Shown: positions 22,382 through 33,721, numbered from the stretch's first letter. The stretch is DNA of 64,000 nt from Anthoceros angustus (GCA_010909165.1 VJWM01000220.1:124001-188000); one strand, 5' to 3'. Translations and numbers: made by a program. The notes: a model not told the origin generated them from the sequence alone.

Positions 22382-23516
22382 ATGAGCTCTGCGGCTTTCT
22401 CAGCACTCGTGCCGGGTAGTGCCGGCTCGATTGCTGCTGAGACCCATCGTGGCAAACCGTGGTTGTGGAGATCGGGCTCAATGATCTGGAGCCCTAGGAA
22501 ATCCAAGGTTAGTCGTGTCAAGGGGCGGACGCGGACCGGTGCAGGCATACATATTGATCGAAGGCACCATCTTGATCGATCCTGGAGGCGGCAGCAGGTG
22601 GAGCTTCCCTTGCTTTATTTTTGCACTGGGTTGGAGCTTGTGGCGTAGCTCCTGGATCCTTAAAGAGCTGGTTGCTGACTCACTTTTGTAGACGCTTTCA
22701 GGAGGAAGAAGCTCGTCAGGCTGAAGCAGAGGTGACTTGCCCCGTGGACTGTGTCCGGGAGGTGTTCAATTTCGCAGAATTTGAGAAGGTTTTGAAGGAA
22801 GCAGAAGCTTCAAATGACCTGGTTTGTTCTTCTCTTAGTTTTCTGATTGGCTTTGCTTGTGTGAACCTCTGTCTTGTTTTAAAGCTTACTGCAGGCAACC
22901 TGTGTAGGTGGTGGTTGACTTCTACAATTCATCCTGTGGAGCCTGTAAATATGTGCTTCCTCAATTTGTGAAAATGTGCAAGATGGTAAGACAGCCTTTC
23001 TCGGGAGGACCTTGTCTCAGGCTCAGCAGCTTAAGATGGCTCATACTTGGGTTCTTATTTGCTACGTGCATTTCATCTGATGTCAATGTAGGGATTGAGT
23101 GAGGAAGAACGTGACGTCGAGTCTCAAAGAGGGGTTCTATTTGTGAAGCACAATGTTCGAGATGAATATGATGACTTGACGGTATTCATTGCATGTCTTT
23201 CCATGAGCTACCGCACTTCGTGCAGATGTCAGTTGCTTCGCAGTCTTCAAGTAGTAGCACTGAACCACCCATGACCAACAGGACATGGCCAGATTTTACT
23301 CAATCCGACACGTGCCAATGTTTTCTTTCTTCATGGTGAGTCTGCTGATGTGCAACAAGCAGTTTCCTCCCGGTGCTTAAGCCGGTTCACTCCTCTGAGG
23401 CTTAGAGCTATGTTGTCCTTCTCTTCCAGGATGGATCTAGGGTGGAGCAGTTTCCTACGAGGGATCGAGCGCGTCTGGAACAGTCAATATCTCGTCTTCT
23501 GTCGAGATACGAATAG
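22382..23516 (+). CDS. atypical thioredoxin-like protein (ACHT-like)
   Basis: Six exons, all phase 0: 22382-22597, 22702-22821, 22908-22985, 23092-23181, 23282-23335 and 23430-23516, about 214 aa. Residues 1-72 are basic and Ser/Arg-rich, suggesting a plastid transit peptide. A short acidic linker follows (EEEARQAEAEVTCPVD). The thioredoxin fold has VVVDFYNSSCGACKYVLPQF with a CGAC active site, rather than CGPC, and the cis-Pro strand IRHVPMFSFF. This recalls plant atypical Cys/His-rich thioredoxins (ACHT, CGGC/CGAC-like), which sit in chloroplasts and oxidise or reduce targets in the light-dark shift. The exact subfamily is uncertain. The first exon is the least secure part. Confidence 0.8.
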
Positions 23517-23661
23517 ATGCATGGCCCCTGGCCGGAATTCACATTTGTAAAGATACAAGGAATTGGACAAAGTCTGAGCCGGCTGGGAACTGTCCCCGAA
23601 GCATGACGCTCGCAGATTAGCGTTAGTCTAAAACAACATTGTTGCCCGCAGTTTGTAGGGC

Positions 23662-24784
23662 TTGGACGATGATGTTGTAGACCACCAGCATCCGGATATG
23701 GCCGCGAGCTTGTGCAAGCCGATTTTTCTATCTGCTTCGAGCCCTGTAAGCCCTGCTCTGGCATGCATCTTGTCCTTCGCCTTCCTGTGTTGTGCTCTCC
23801 TAACTCCACCGAGGACTCCGCCTGTGGCGCAGAAGGCTCCCCAGAGCTCGGCTGGTGCTGGCGTGAAGATCAGCGTGCAGGGATTGACTAGAAGAGCTGC
23901 AAATGGGTCCCCTCTTCTGGAGGGAGTCAGCCTACAGATCATGGCTGGTGAGGTGCACGGCCTTATCGGTCCCTCGGGGAGTGGCAAGACGACGGTCCTG
24001 CGGGCGCTGAACCGGATGTGGGGGCTGTGTTTTTCGATGGGCTTGACGTCACACAATTGGATGTGATCCAGTTGCGTCGACGGGTGGGCATGTTGTTCCA
24101 AGCAGCCTGCCTGTTTGATGGTGCAGAAACTGCTCTGGCAAGCACCTTTGAGTTCTGCCGCTGTTCACGACTTGGATTTGTTCCATTCCCACAACCATCA
24201 CCAGAGATGACATGCGTCTGAACGTGCAGGGACTGTGGCTGACAACGTACGGTACGGCCCAGCTTTGAGAGGCCTCCATTTGCCGGCCGAGGAGGTTCAA
24301 GAATTGCTGCTGCAGTCGGGATTTGGGGACCCCGCTGTCAGCTTCATGCACAAGGACGTGAAGGAGCTGTCTGGCGGTGAAGCTCAACGAGTTGCCCTCG
24401 CTAGAACTCTTGCCAACAAGCCAGAAGTCTTGCTGCTTGATGAGCCGACCAGCTCGTTGGATCAGGCAAGGCCGTCTCAACCAGGATGCTGCACTTGGCC
24501 TTGTTCTCAGTTATTGCATGTGAAACGAACTGACTCTCTTTTCCTGCCACCAGACAGCCACCACCTTGGTTGAAGACACCATCGCCAAGCTACAACGAGA
24601 GCAAGGATTGACCGTAGTCCTGGTTTCGCACAGCACGGAACAGGTCAGAAGGCTGGTCTCCAGAGCTACGCTGTTGAACAAGGGCACTGTGGTGGCTTCT
24701 GGCAACCTGTGGGAGCTGCAATCTAGTGACAATGTTCTCCTTGAGCAATATTTTGCTGGAAATTCTCTCGCGGAATACACTTAG
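23662..24784 (+). CDS. ABCI17: ABC ATP-binding protein, ABCI17/STAR1-like, with frame break
   Basis: Exons at 23662-24120, 24230-24465 and 24554-24784. After a hydrophobic, possibly plastid-targeting N-terminus comes one nucleotide-binding domain: Walker [11 protein letters not shown]-loop [20 protein letters not shown], signature [17 protein letters not shown], Walker [13 protein letters not shown] and H-loop VVLVSHS. The layout and the [10 protein letters not shown] string match plant ABCI17/STAR1, which pairs with the membrane protein ALS3/STAR2 in aluminium tolerance. The reading frame changes between ALNRMW and DVGAVFFDG near 24010-24020, so as printed the gene does not translate through. 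Intron 2 has a GC donor (CAG|GCAAGG). A copy of its last 89 bp lies at 38758. Confidence 0.8.
24466..24553 (+). other. GC-AG intron in the ABCI17-like gene
   Basis: The only donor that keeps phase 0 between …SSLDQ and TATTLVEDT… is CAG|GCAAGG, paired with acceptor CCACCAG. GCAAG with a strong exonic CAG is the standard minor GC donor form. All other introns resolved in the window use GT. Confidence 0.7.
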
Positions 24785-24822
24785 ACTCAAAGTCTTAGGA
24801 GGATAGAATCCTCCTTACACAC

Positions 24823-24943
24823 GGATAGAGTAGGTCAGGAAGGGCTTATGGGAAAAGTACTCCAGGGTGTCGACAACACGTTCGATAGAGTAGGTAAGGA
24901 AGGGCTTTTAGGAAAAGTACTCCAGGGGTGTCACCTACGTGTT
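24823..24943 (+). repeat. two-copy ~60-bp tandem repeat
   Basis: Copy one, 24823-24882, begins GGATAGAGTAGGTCAGGAAG. Copy two, 24883-24943, begins CGATAGAGTAGGTAAGGAAG. Both contain GGAAAAGTACTCCAGG and end near CACGTT/ACGTGTT. It lies just 3' of the ABCI17-like stop codon. Confidence 0.85.
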
Positions 24944-25714
24944 CCTCAACGCCCTTGAACGAGCGACCGACACCGTCTGTAGCATGCTGGAACAGAGAAT
25001 TTCCGTCAACAATCAGCTAAGCCAATGGGTATCTAGCTTCTAGTCTTCCCAATTCTCAAAATGGTCTATCCCGACAACTTTCCATCATGCCTCATGTATC
25101 TGAGGACTCTAGTAAATGCTTCCTCTTCTTCTAGACCCTTAAGAATTATTCATTATATACTTTTTAGACTATATATTTTGAGATTAAAAATATATATCTT
25201 TCAGTCCATCTTTTGTTCTGAAAACGCTTAACTAAAAATGCTTAATAGAATTGAGTTTGACTGTGGACATTTGGCTCTTTATATGGATATTTACTCCTTA
25301 TAGAATTCTATAAATCCGTTGTCCTGCAAGCGATGATTAGTCAAAGAAGATTAAATTCAAACTTTTTAGGTCATATGAAGGATCCATTTTATCTATTGTC
25401 ATGCAAGCAACGATTAGTCAAATTTAATACCAAAATAACTAAGGAGTTTGAATTCAAACGTTTTAGATCATATGAAGGATCCATTTTTGCTAAAAATTTG
25501 ATAAAGGATACGATCTATTTATTTTGCTCACAATCTACTTTTTACACATAAGTTTTTTGAAATTAGTAATCTTAGAATCATGAATCTTCAATAACCTTCA
25601 AAAGTAAGAGAGAAGAGACCACTAGATTAATATAATAAAATTACAAAATAAAAGCAACGAAGTACTAAGGTAGAATTTGTAACTCAAACAAATCTTTAGT
25701 GTGTCTGGATAGCA
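24944..25714. other. AT-rich non-genic stretch with an imperfect repeat
   Basis: Very AT-rich. An imperfect direct repeat is visible: TGCAAGCGATGATTAGTCAA (25327) and TGCAAGCAACGATTAGTCAA (25403), each followed by a TCATATGAAGGATCCATTTT block. No gene was recognised. Confidence 0.6.
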
Positions 25715-25719
25715 AAATC

Positions 25720-26001
25720 TGATGAAATATATCCAGTTTAGGGCACTATTCATTAGGGCCACATTACTTAAACATTATTTTATCATCTAGGGCATTAGGT
25801 AGTTATCTATTTAATTACTCTAGGTAGTTAGTAGTTATATTAGTTACAACAACTTGATGGTTATAACAATATGGGTTATAACAACATATTGTTATAACCA
25901 CCTAACCACCTCAACCACTTAGCCTATATAAAGGCTTGTACTTTACTCTTTAATTCAATCACATTGTAGCACTTCGTGCCTAAGAGCTATGATTCTCATC
26001 A
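25720..26001 (+). repeat. copia 5' LTR (282 bp)
   Basis: Begins TGATGAAATA and ends CTCATCA (TG…CA), followed immediately by the PBS. Contains a TATA-like CCTATATAAAGG about 85 bp from its end. Compared with the 3' LTR it has a 15-bp extra segment (around ATAACAATATGGGTT) and about seven substitutions, including the terminal CA versus TA. Confidence 0.9.
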
Positions 26002-26013
26002 TGGTATCAGAGC
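26002..26013 (+). other. primer-binding site, initiator-tRNA type
   Basis: TGGTATCAGAGC directly abuts the 5' LTR. This is the common Ty1/copia PBS complementary to initiator tRNA-Met. A second, slightly altered copy (TGGTATCGAGC) follows the internal LTR copy at 27943. Confidence 0.9.
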
Positions 26014-26097
26014 AAGTAGCTCTCTATGCTTGAGCCCTACACTCTCTACTGCCCAATGCTACTCTAGCTTTCTTCTATTGCTAATCATGTACCGTGG

Positions 26098-27712
26098 AGA
26101 TGTCTTCTTGGGCAGCAATCAAGTGTAGCATCAAGTTCTCTAAGGATGCGCAGCCTGTGCATCCATTTCCTTTTCGCTTTTACTGATTTTTGTCGAGCTC
26201 AAGGCATAGCTCAACAACTTCGATTGTATACACCTCGAAAAGCGTAGCGAGAATAAGAACTTACGCCTTCAAGAGATAACAGGTTGCTTGCTCTCCCAAT
26301 CAAAATTAACCAAATCATATTGGGCAGAAGCAATGGTTACAGCAACATATCTCATCAATAGAATGCCAACCTCAGCGGTTAAAGATATGACATCTTATGA
26401 AGCATTTACCGACAGAAAGTCTTCCGTAGATCATCTTCGGATTTTAGGCTGTACAGCTTATGTTTATATACCTAAAGCACAGCGCAGGAAATTAGATGAT
26501 AAGGCTGTCAAATATACTTTTATTGGCTACACTGAAGGCATTAAAGGATACAAATTATTTGATCTTGTTTCAAAGAGACTCATATACGCCAGAAGCATTA
26601 CTTTTCATGAGTCTCCAATACTATCTCCTTCAGTGGATTCTCCTGTTTTCGTTCCTGACGACAATCATCTGCCTTCGTCTTTTGATAATGACGAATTTAT
26701 TACCCTACATTCCACCCTTTCCTCTCCTCCGGTTGAACCTATATTGCAGGAGGAGGAGGAGCCATCTTCTCAAGGCGACCAACTACTCCATCCGGATATC
26801 GAAATTCCTCAACACCTTGAAGATCTTCCTGATATCCTGGACAATGAACTTTCTGAGCCTGAATATCTGGATGAAGATGAGCCGGTTCCTCCTATACATG
26901 AACCAGCTCCTGTAGAAGACGATAACACTTTAGAACAAGTCGTCAACGAAGATGTACAACCTGCACCAAGGTACAACCTAAGACCCAGACCTGCTGTCTC
27001 TGGACCTGCAGGATGGAAGGAACCACCTCTAGGATACCTTACTACTACTTTTGATGATCCCTCCTCACCTTTCTCCCATTTTCATCAAGCTGTTTACAAA
27101 GCCACAGTTGATCCTTAAGAGCCACTAACCTTGAAACAAGCCTTTTCCTCTCCTGAGAAAGACTTATGGAAAGCCGCAGTGGACTCTGAGTATGAGGGCC
27201 CCTGCAAAAAGAAGGCTTACTCGACCTCCATGGCAGAGAAGGTGATGCCGAGAGCAGTATCGAAGGATAATTAAACGCAAGGGTGATGGTTCCATTGAGA
27301 GATATAAGGCAAGACTAGTAGCCAGAGGTTTTACCCAAATACCGGGTTTAGATTACATACCTTGGGCTACTTATGCTCCAGTTGCAAAATTTTCTTCCTT
27401 AAGAATGATAATTGCCTTGACCACTCAACATGATTTACACCTTCACATGATGGATGTCAAAACTGCTTATTTGCAGAAGATTCTATTTCAATGGGGACTT
27501 AATAGGTTGAACCACCTGTTGCTCTTGCTAGAAGTCTCGCTATTAAATCTCAGTTAGTTGAGCCGGCACATATGAATCAGACGCATTCAAGAAGAAATAT
27601 ACATGAAACAACCTGAGGGTTATGAGGTCAAAGGCAAAGAAGATATGGTATGTAGACTAATCAAAGGTCTCTATGGCCTAAAGCAATCTGGAAAGGAATG
27701 GAACAAAGATAT
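26098..27712 (+). pseudogene. copia pol copy 1: gag start fused to INT, truncated RT
   Basis: After a gag-like start (MSSWAAIKCS…) sequence jumps into integrase (…TDFCRAQGIAQQ), so gag, protease and the integrase N-terminus are deleted. The integrase C-terminal region is readable at 26288-27118 (SYWAEAMVTATYLINRMPTS, then the IGYTEGIKGYKLFD segment) and includes the long acidic linker. RT begins around 27130 with frame breaks and stops. The copy ends inside RT at the ACATTA junction with the internal LTR. Confidence 0.85.
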
Positions 27713-27942
27713 ACATTATTTTATCATCTAGGGCATTAGGTAGTTATCTATTTAATTACTCTAGGTAGTTAGTAGTTATATTAGTTACAACAACTTGATG
27801 GTTATAACAATATGGGTTATAACAACATATTGTTATAACCACCTAACCACCTCAACCACTTAGCCTATATAAAGGCTTGTACTTTACTCTTTAATTCAAT
27901 CACATTGTAGCACTTCGTGCCTAAGAGCTATGATTCTCATCA
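27713..27942 (+). repeat. internal partial LTR copy
   Basis: From ACATTATTTTATC to CTCATCA this stretch matches the 5' LTR from 25772 to 26001 base for base as far as I can read. The first ~52 bp of the LTR are missing. The junction with RT shares the six bases ACATTA. Confidence 0.9.
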
Positions 27943-28036
27943 TGGTATCGAGCAAGTAGCTCTCTATGCTTGAGCCCTACACTCTCTACTGCCCAATGCT
28001 ACTCTAGCTTTCTTCTATTGCTAATCATGTACCGTG

Positions 28037-30726
28037 GAGATGTCTTCTTGGGCAGCAATCAAGTGTAGCATCAAGTTCTCTAAGGATGCGCAGCCTGTGC
28101 ATCCATTTCCTTTTCGCTTTTACTGATTTTTGTCGAGCTCAAGGCATAGCTCAACAACTTACAGTTGTATACACACCTCAGCAAAACGGCGTAGCAGAGA
28201 ATAAGAACTTACGCCTTCAAGAGATAACAGGTTGCTTGCTCTCCCAATCAAAATTAACCAAATCATATTGGGCAGAAGCAATGGTTACAGCAACATATCT
28301 CATCAATAGAATGCCAACCTCAGCGGTTAAAGATATGACATCTTATGAAGCATTTACCGACAGAAAGTCTTAGTAGATCATCTTGGATTTTAGGTCTGAC
28401 TTATGTTTATATACCTAAAGCACAGTAGAAATTAGATGATAAGGTCAAATATACTTTTATTGGCTACATCAAGGCATTAAAGGATACAAATTATTTGATC
28501 TTGTTTCAAAGAGACTCATATACGCCAAGCATTACTTTTCATGAGTCTCCAATACTATCTCCTTGATTGGATTCTCTGTTTTCGTTCGACGACAATCATC
28601 CGCTGCCTTTTGATAATGACGAATTTATTACCCTACATTCCACCCTTTCCTCTCCTCCGGTTGAACCTATATTGCAGGAGGAGGAGGAGCCATCTTCTCC
28701 AAGACGACCAACTACTCCAGATCCAGATATCGAAATTCCTCAACACCTTGAAGATCTTCCTGATATCCTGGACAATGAACTTTCTGAGCCTGAATATCTG
28801 GATGAAGATGAGCCGGTTCCTCCTATACATGAACCAGCTCCTGTAGAAGACGATAACACTTTAGAACAAGTCGTCAACGAAGATGTACAACCTGCACCAA
28901 GGTACAACCTAAGACCCGGACTGCTGTCTCGGACTGCGGGATGGAAGAACCACCTCTAGGATACCTTACTACTACTTTTGATGATCCCTCCTCACCTTTC
29001 TCCCATTTTCATCAAGCTGTTTACAAAGCCACAGTTGATCCTTAAGAGCCACTAACCTTGAAACAAGCCTTTTCCTCTCCTGAGAAAGACTTATGGAAAG
29101 CCGCAGTGGACTCTGAGTATGAGGGCCCCTGCAAAGAAGGCTTACTCGACCTCCATGGCGAGAAGGTGATGAGAGCGATGTCGAAGGATAATTAAGCAAG
29201 GGTGATGGTTCCATTGAGAGATATAAAGGCAAGACTAGTAGCGGAGGTTTTACCCAAATACCGGGTTTAGATTACATACCTTGGGCTACTTATGCTCCAG
29301 TTGCAAAATTTTCTTCCTTAAGAATGATAATTGCCTTGACCACTCAACATGATTTACACCTTCACATGATGGATGTCAAAACTGCTTATTTGCAGAAGAT
29401 TCTATTTCAATGGGGACTTAATAGGTTGAACCACCTGTTGCTCTTGCTAGAAGTCTGGCTATTAAATCTCAGTTAGTTGAGCCGGCACATATGAATCAGA
29501 CGCATTCAAGAAGAAATATACATGAAACAACCTGAGGGTTATGAGGTCAAAGGCAAAGAAGATATGGTATGTAGACTAATCAAAGGTCTCTATGGCCTAA
29601 AGCAATCTGGAAAGGAATGGAACAAAGATATACATTACAAGCTTATTAAGTATGGCTTTATTCAAAGCAAAGCTGACGCAAGTATGTATATCTTAAAATC
29701 AAAACATCATACACTTTACCTCTTACTTTATGTGGATGACTTATTCTTAGCATCATCCTCACTCTCCCACCTAGCTGAAGTTAAAGCTTGGTTAAGAAGT
29801 CACTATGAAATGACGGACTTGGGAGAGCTAACCTATGCCCTTGGCGTCAATGTTATAAGGGATAGAGGTAATAAATCTATCAGCCTAGTTCAGACAAAAT
29901 ATATAAAAGAAAGTTTAGCCAAGTTTGGACTTGAAGACGCTAAACATGCTGCCACACCATTCCCTAGTGGCACACGGCTCACTTCTGACATGAGCCCTAA
30001 GACAAATACTGAAAAAGAAGAGATGTCAGCAGTACCATACAGACATGCTGTTGGTACATTAATATATTTAAGCAACTTCACTAGACCAGACATATCTTTT
30101 GAAGTTCGTGCAGTCTCACAATTTTTGGAGAATCCTGGAAGACAACATTGGCAATGCGTCAAATGCATATTCAGGTATCTCAAAGGGACTATGCACACTG
30201 GACTGATGTATAAGCATACACCCGGCATATCCAAGTTAAACTTAAGAGCATATGCTGATGCTAATTATGCTGGAGACCCAGACAGCCGAAATCTGTATCT
30301 GGCTACGTCTTACTACTTGGAGGAGCTCCCATCTCATGGTCAAGAAAGAAACAACCAACTATTGCTTTGTCAAGCACTGAGACAAAGTATAGGGTTCTAA
30401 CCTCAGTCTCCAAAGATATAGTCTGGAGTAGGTTAGCATTGAGTGAGCTGAACTATCCTCAAAATGAGCCCACACCCCTGTTCAGTGATAGTCAGGGAGC
30501 TATAGCTTTAGCCAGGAACCCTGTCTTCCACTCAAGGACTAAGCATATAGCAGTAGAATATTATCACATACGCGAGATATCAGAAAATAAAACAATAGAT
30601 ACAAATTACATCCAAACCCATGAGAATCCAACTGATCTGTTAACAAAGTCATTAGGGAGAGATTTGCATTCAAAGCATATGAAAATGTTAGGTATCCAAG
30701 AGGTCAAAACCAACTTAGCAAGCTAG
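28037..30726 (+). pseudogene. copia pol copy 2: INT C-term, RT, RNase H
   Basis: Repeats the fused gag/INT start, integrase C-terminal region (28086-28373, then frame-shifted) and RT, and then continues past the point where copy 1 stops. RT at 29522-30340 has the LLLYVDDLFLA catalytic motif and a TDLGELTYALGV segment. RNase H at 30367-30726 has the SSTETKYR opening, LFSDSQGAIALARNP and the HENPTDLLTKSL tail. A frame change near 30330-30370 separates RT from RNase H, and many small indels break the 5' part, so it is not functional as printed. Confidence 0.85.
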
Positions 30727-31042
30727 CTAGTGGAGATAACTAAAAATCCTATAATCCACAAAGCTTGTCAAGCATTGAAAGTTCCTCTTCTAACTCTAAG
30801 TAGTCTTCACAGTACTCCTTAGCTTCTCTCTCTAATGCCCAAAAGGATCCTACAATAAACCCCAGAGGTTAAGTGATGAAATGATATAAACTAAAATGTC
30901 TTTCAATGTGAATCAAGAATCAAGGATACCATAATAGAAATCAAGGATTTGGGTCCATGTGAAGTCCATCCTGCTACGGTTCCAAATCACAATTGTATCT
31001 TGTTTGCAGCACGCCCTGATCGCCGTTTTTTTTAAACGGATT

Positions 31043-31158
31043 TTATTCCAGCCCGAGGCGCCACACCAGATGGGAGTGCGCCACACCAGATGGGAGGTCG
31101 AACCCGGATGGCTCGGGTGGTAGACACAGTTACTAACCACCATACCAAGGCAGCTTCT
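31043..31158 (-). mobile_element. tRNA-derived SINE-like fragment
   Basis: Reading the minus strand, GGTATGGTGGTTAGTAACTG resembles a Pol III A box and CCGGGTTCGACCTCCC contains a good B box, about 35 bases apart, as in tRNA-derived SINE heads. It is followed by a 20-bp unit, GCGCCACACCAGATGGGAG(T/G) on the plus strand, present twice in tandem (31058-31077 and 31078-31097). Then comes a tail with TTTAAAAAAAA. No convincing cloverleaf forms, so it is not a tRNA gene. Confidence 0.55.
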
Positions 31159-31213
31159 TATTTCACTATTGTTTTTAGTTAATTTATATACACTAGCTTA
31201 GATCCTTTACATC

Positions 31214-32614
31214 CTCATTAGTTGTAATATGCTTTGGTACTAATCAATCTTTTTATGTATTTTGATCTCAATGATGATAGTGATGACAGTGAAGCATTCA
31301 ATACATTGTTTGGCAATTTATTTGACACTTTAGAGATAAAAATTCCTGTAGAGTATTCTATATGGGATTTTTCTCCACAAGCTAAACAATCTAGATTAAA
31401 CATGTCGGGATCTTCTTCTTTGCCTCCCGCTCTTCTCACTCCTCTTAGGATAGAATTTAAGGATAGAGATACATTTAATGGGACAGATTACACTATATGG
31501 GCAATGCGGGTGTCACAAATTTTAGAAGAAAATGAATTGATGGGGGTTGTAGACGGGTCTGAACCTACTCCTGCTCCAGGAGCCGCCCCTGATCTCATTT
31601 TGGAATGACAACGGAAGGATCGGCGTGCAAGAACTATTATTATTTCTGCTCTAGATCGGAATATGATGACACATACCTTGGGTGCTGCCACTTCAAGTGA
31701 TGTGTGGAATAACTTTAAGATGATTTATAAGGATAGGAGCTCAGCCTCCCTAGTACAAGCCTTCAGGAATTTTTAGTCTTCGTATGAAAGACAATGAGAC
31801 TGTGGAGTCTTATATCAGTGTTTCGCACTTGTCGTGCTAACCTTGCATATTGTGGAGCAGTTTAAGTGAAGTTCTGTCACCTACTTGCTACTCTTCCCAA
31901 GCATATCAATCTTTTGTAAGCGCACAAAGCGCCATTGTAAGGACGGCTAGTCAAACAACAGTTGCAGGTGCAACTCCAGCTATTACACTTCAGGAGGTGT
32001 TTGGAGCTCTTCTAGCAGAGGAGCGAACCCTTGGACTCAACAAAATGAAGGCTAGTTCAAGTGGTCAATCTAACTCTAGAATTTTGTTCACTTCTCGAGG
32101 CAGAGAGGGCTTTCGAGGATGTGGCAGGGGACGTGGTTTCCCCAACCAAAATTTTCAGCGTTCCACAAATAATCCACAGCAACACCAAAGAAAAGTTGTC
32201 ACTTGTTATTGGTGCAAGATACCCGGCCATATTGAGAAGGATTGCCGGAAGAAAAAGGCCGGTGAGCCTCGACGAGATACAAGTCTCCCTGAATCAAATG
32301 TCACAACAACAAAAGCTAAGTCACCCACAATCTTAGCTGTTTGTCTTTCATCTGTCCATTCTCAAGTAGAAACTTGGTTTTTAGATTCTGGAGCCACTAG
32401 TCATATTTGTTTTGACAGACACTCATTTAAAACTTTCTCACCCACATATGATGCCAATCAGTTTGTGCTTTTGGGTGATGACAATGGGCTTTCCATCAAA
32501 GGCTTGGGCTCAGTGGTCATACAGCTCCCAGACGAGTCTTCACTTATACTTTCTGGTGTTTTATTTGTCCCATCTATGACCAAAAATTTGATGTCAGTGA
32601 TTAAGTTGTCATAA
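31214..32614 (+). pseudogene. second copia element: gag and protease
   Basis: From about 31380 a gag of the UBN2/copia type is readable (MSGSSSLPPALLTPLRIEFK, then YTIWAMRVSQILEENELMG). A stop at 31606 and frame shifts interrupt it. At 32210 comes a zinc knuckle CYWCKIPGHIEKDC (CX2CX4HX4C), then the aspartic protease with WFLDSGATSHI (DSGA active site) at 32370-32405. Sequence differs from the MSSWAAI… gag start of the surrounding element, so it belongs to another copia lineage. No LTR of its own was identified. Confidence 0.8.
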
Positions 32615-32710
32615 GAACACTCTTGCCGAGTCTGCTTTGATCAATCTGGTTGCACTGTAACGCATGTTCCATCAAGTCAGGACCTTTTCATAGGCACCCC
32701 TTTTCATGAT

Positions 32711-33721
32711 TTGTACTTGTTAGATGTCAAATCAATAGTGCAACCACAACCCACTCAATTTGTCAATGCCACTCAGAGGCCAGCGTTAATGCAACTTTGG
32801 CATTGTCGTCTAGCCCATGTTAATTTTCAGCATTTAGCATCTCTAACAAAGGGTGATAGTTTTCGAGATCCACTTACCTATCTCCTTCTAGTCACCTCGC
32901 GCTGTCGACAGTAAAGCCTTTCTAAGCCATACGGATCTCCACTCAACAAGGGCCTCGCCCTTTTGGATACTATTCATAGTGACATTTGTGGCCCTATGTC
33001 CACCACTCATTTGGAGGAGTTGTTTATTTTATTACATTCATAGATGAATGGAGCTATTGTATTGTTTATGTGTTAAGACATAAAAGTGAGGCTGAAAGAC
33101 ATGGATTGGCAAGACATGGATTTAGTCAATATTACCACTTTTATTTTCAGCACCGACTTGTTGGATTACCACGGATCCTAGCATATGAGCTTCGATTGCG
33201 ATTACATCCTCATCTTGACATGGGGAAGGAGGTGTTGCCCTCGCGAGCGGAGGCCGTTAATGCAACTTTGGCATTGTCGTCTAGCCCATGTTAATTTTCA
33301 GCATTTAGCATCTCTAACAAAGGGTGATAGTTTTCGAGATCCACTTACCTATCTCCCGTCTAGTCACCCCTTCTGTGACGCCTGTCAGCTTAGTAAAGCC
33401 TTTCTAAGCCACATACGGATCTCCACTCAACAAGGGCCTCTGCCCGTTTGCATACTATTCATAGTGACATTTGTGGCCCTATGTCCACCAGCTCATTTGG
33501 AGGAGTTGTTTATTTTATTACATTCATAGATGAATGGAGCCGCTGTTGTATTGTTTATGTGTTAAGACATAAAAGTGAGGCTGAAAGACATGGATTGGCA
33601 AGACATGGATTTAGTCAATATTACCACTTTTATTTTCAGCACCGACTTGTTGGATTACCACTTCGGATCCTAGCATATGAGCTTCGATTGCGATTACATC
33701 CTCATCTTGACATGGGGAAGG
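32711..33721 (+). pseudogene. second copia element: integrase N-terminus, tandemly duplicated
   Basis: The GAG-pre-integrase domain (LMQLWHCRLAHVNFQHLASL, with the HxxxH/CxxC zinc ligands partly visible as …HPFCDACQLSK…) and the first integrase strand (HSDICGPMS…FGGVVYFITFIDEWS) occur twice in tandem, about 32786-33256 and 33259-33721. The second copy is better preserved. Both stop at the same place, at GTGTTGCCCTCGCG, where a GC-rich unrelated sequence begins. Catalytic DDE is incomplete. Confidence 0.8.

Noticed and set aside
24800-24818. GGAGGATAGAATCCTCC palindrome as a transcription terminator
   Set aside because: A 7-bp stem has no established terminator role in a nuclear plant gene.
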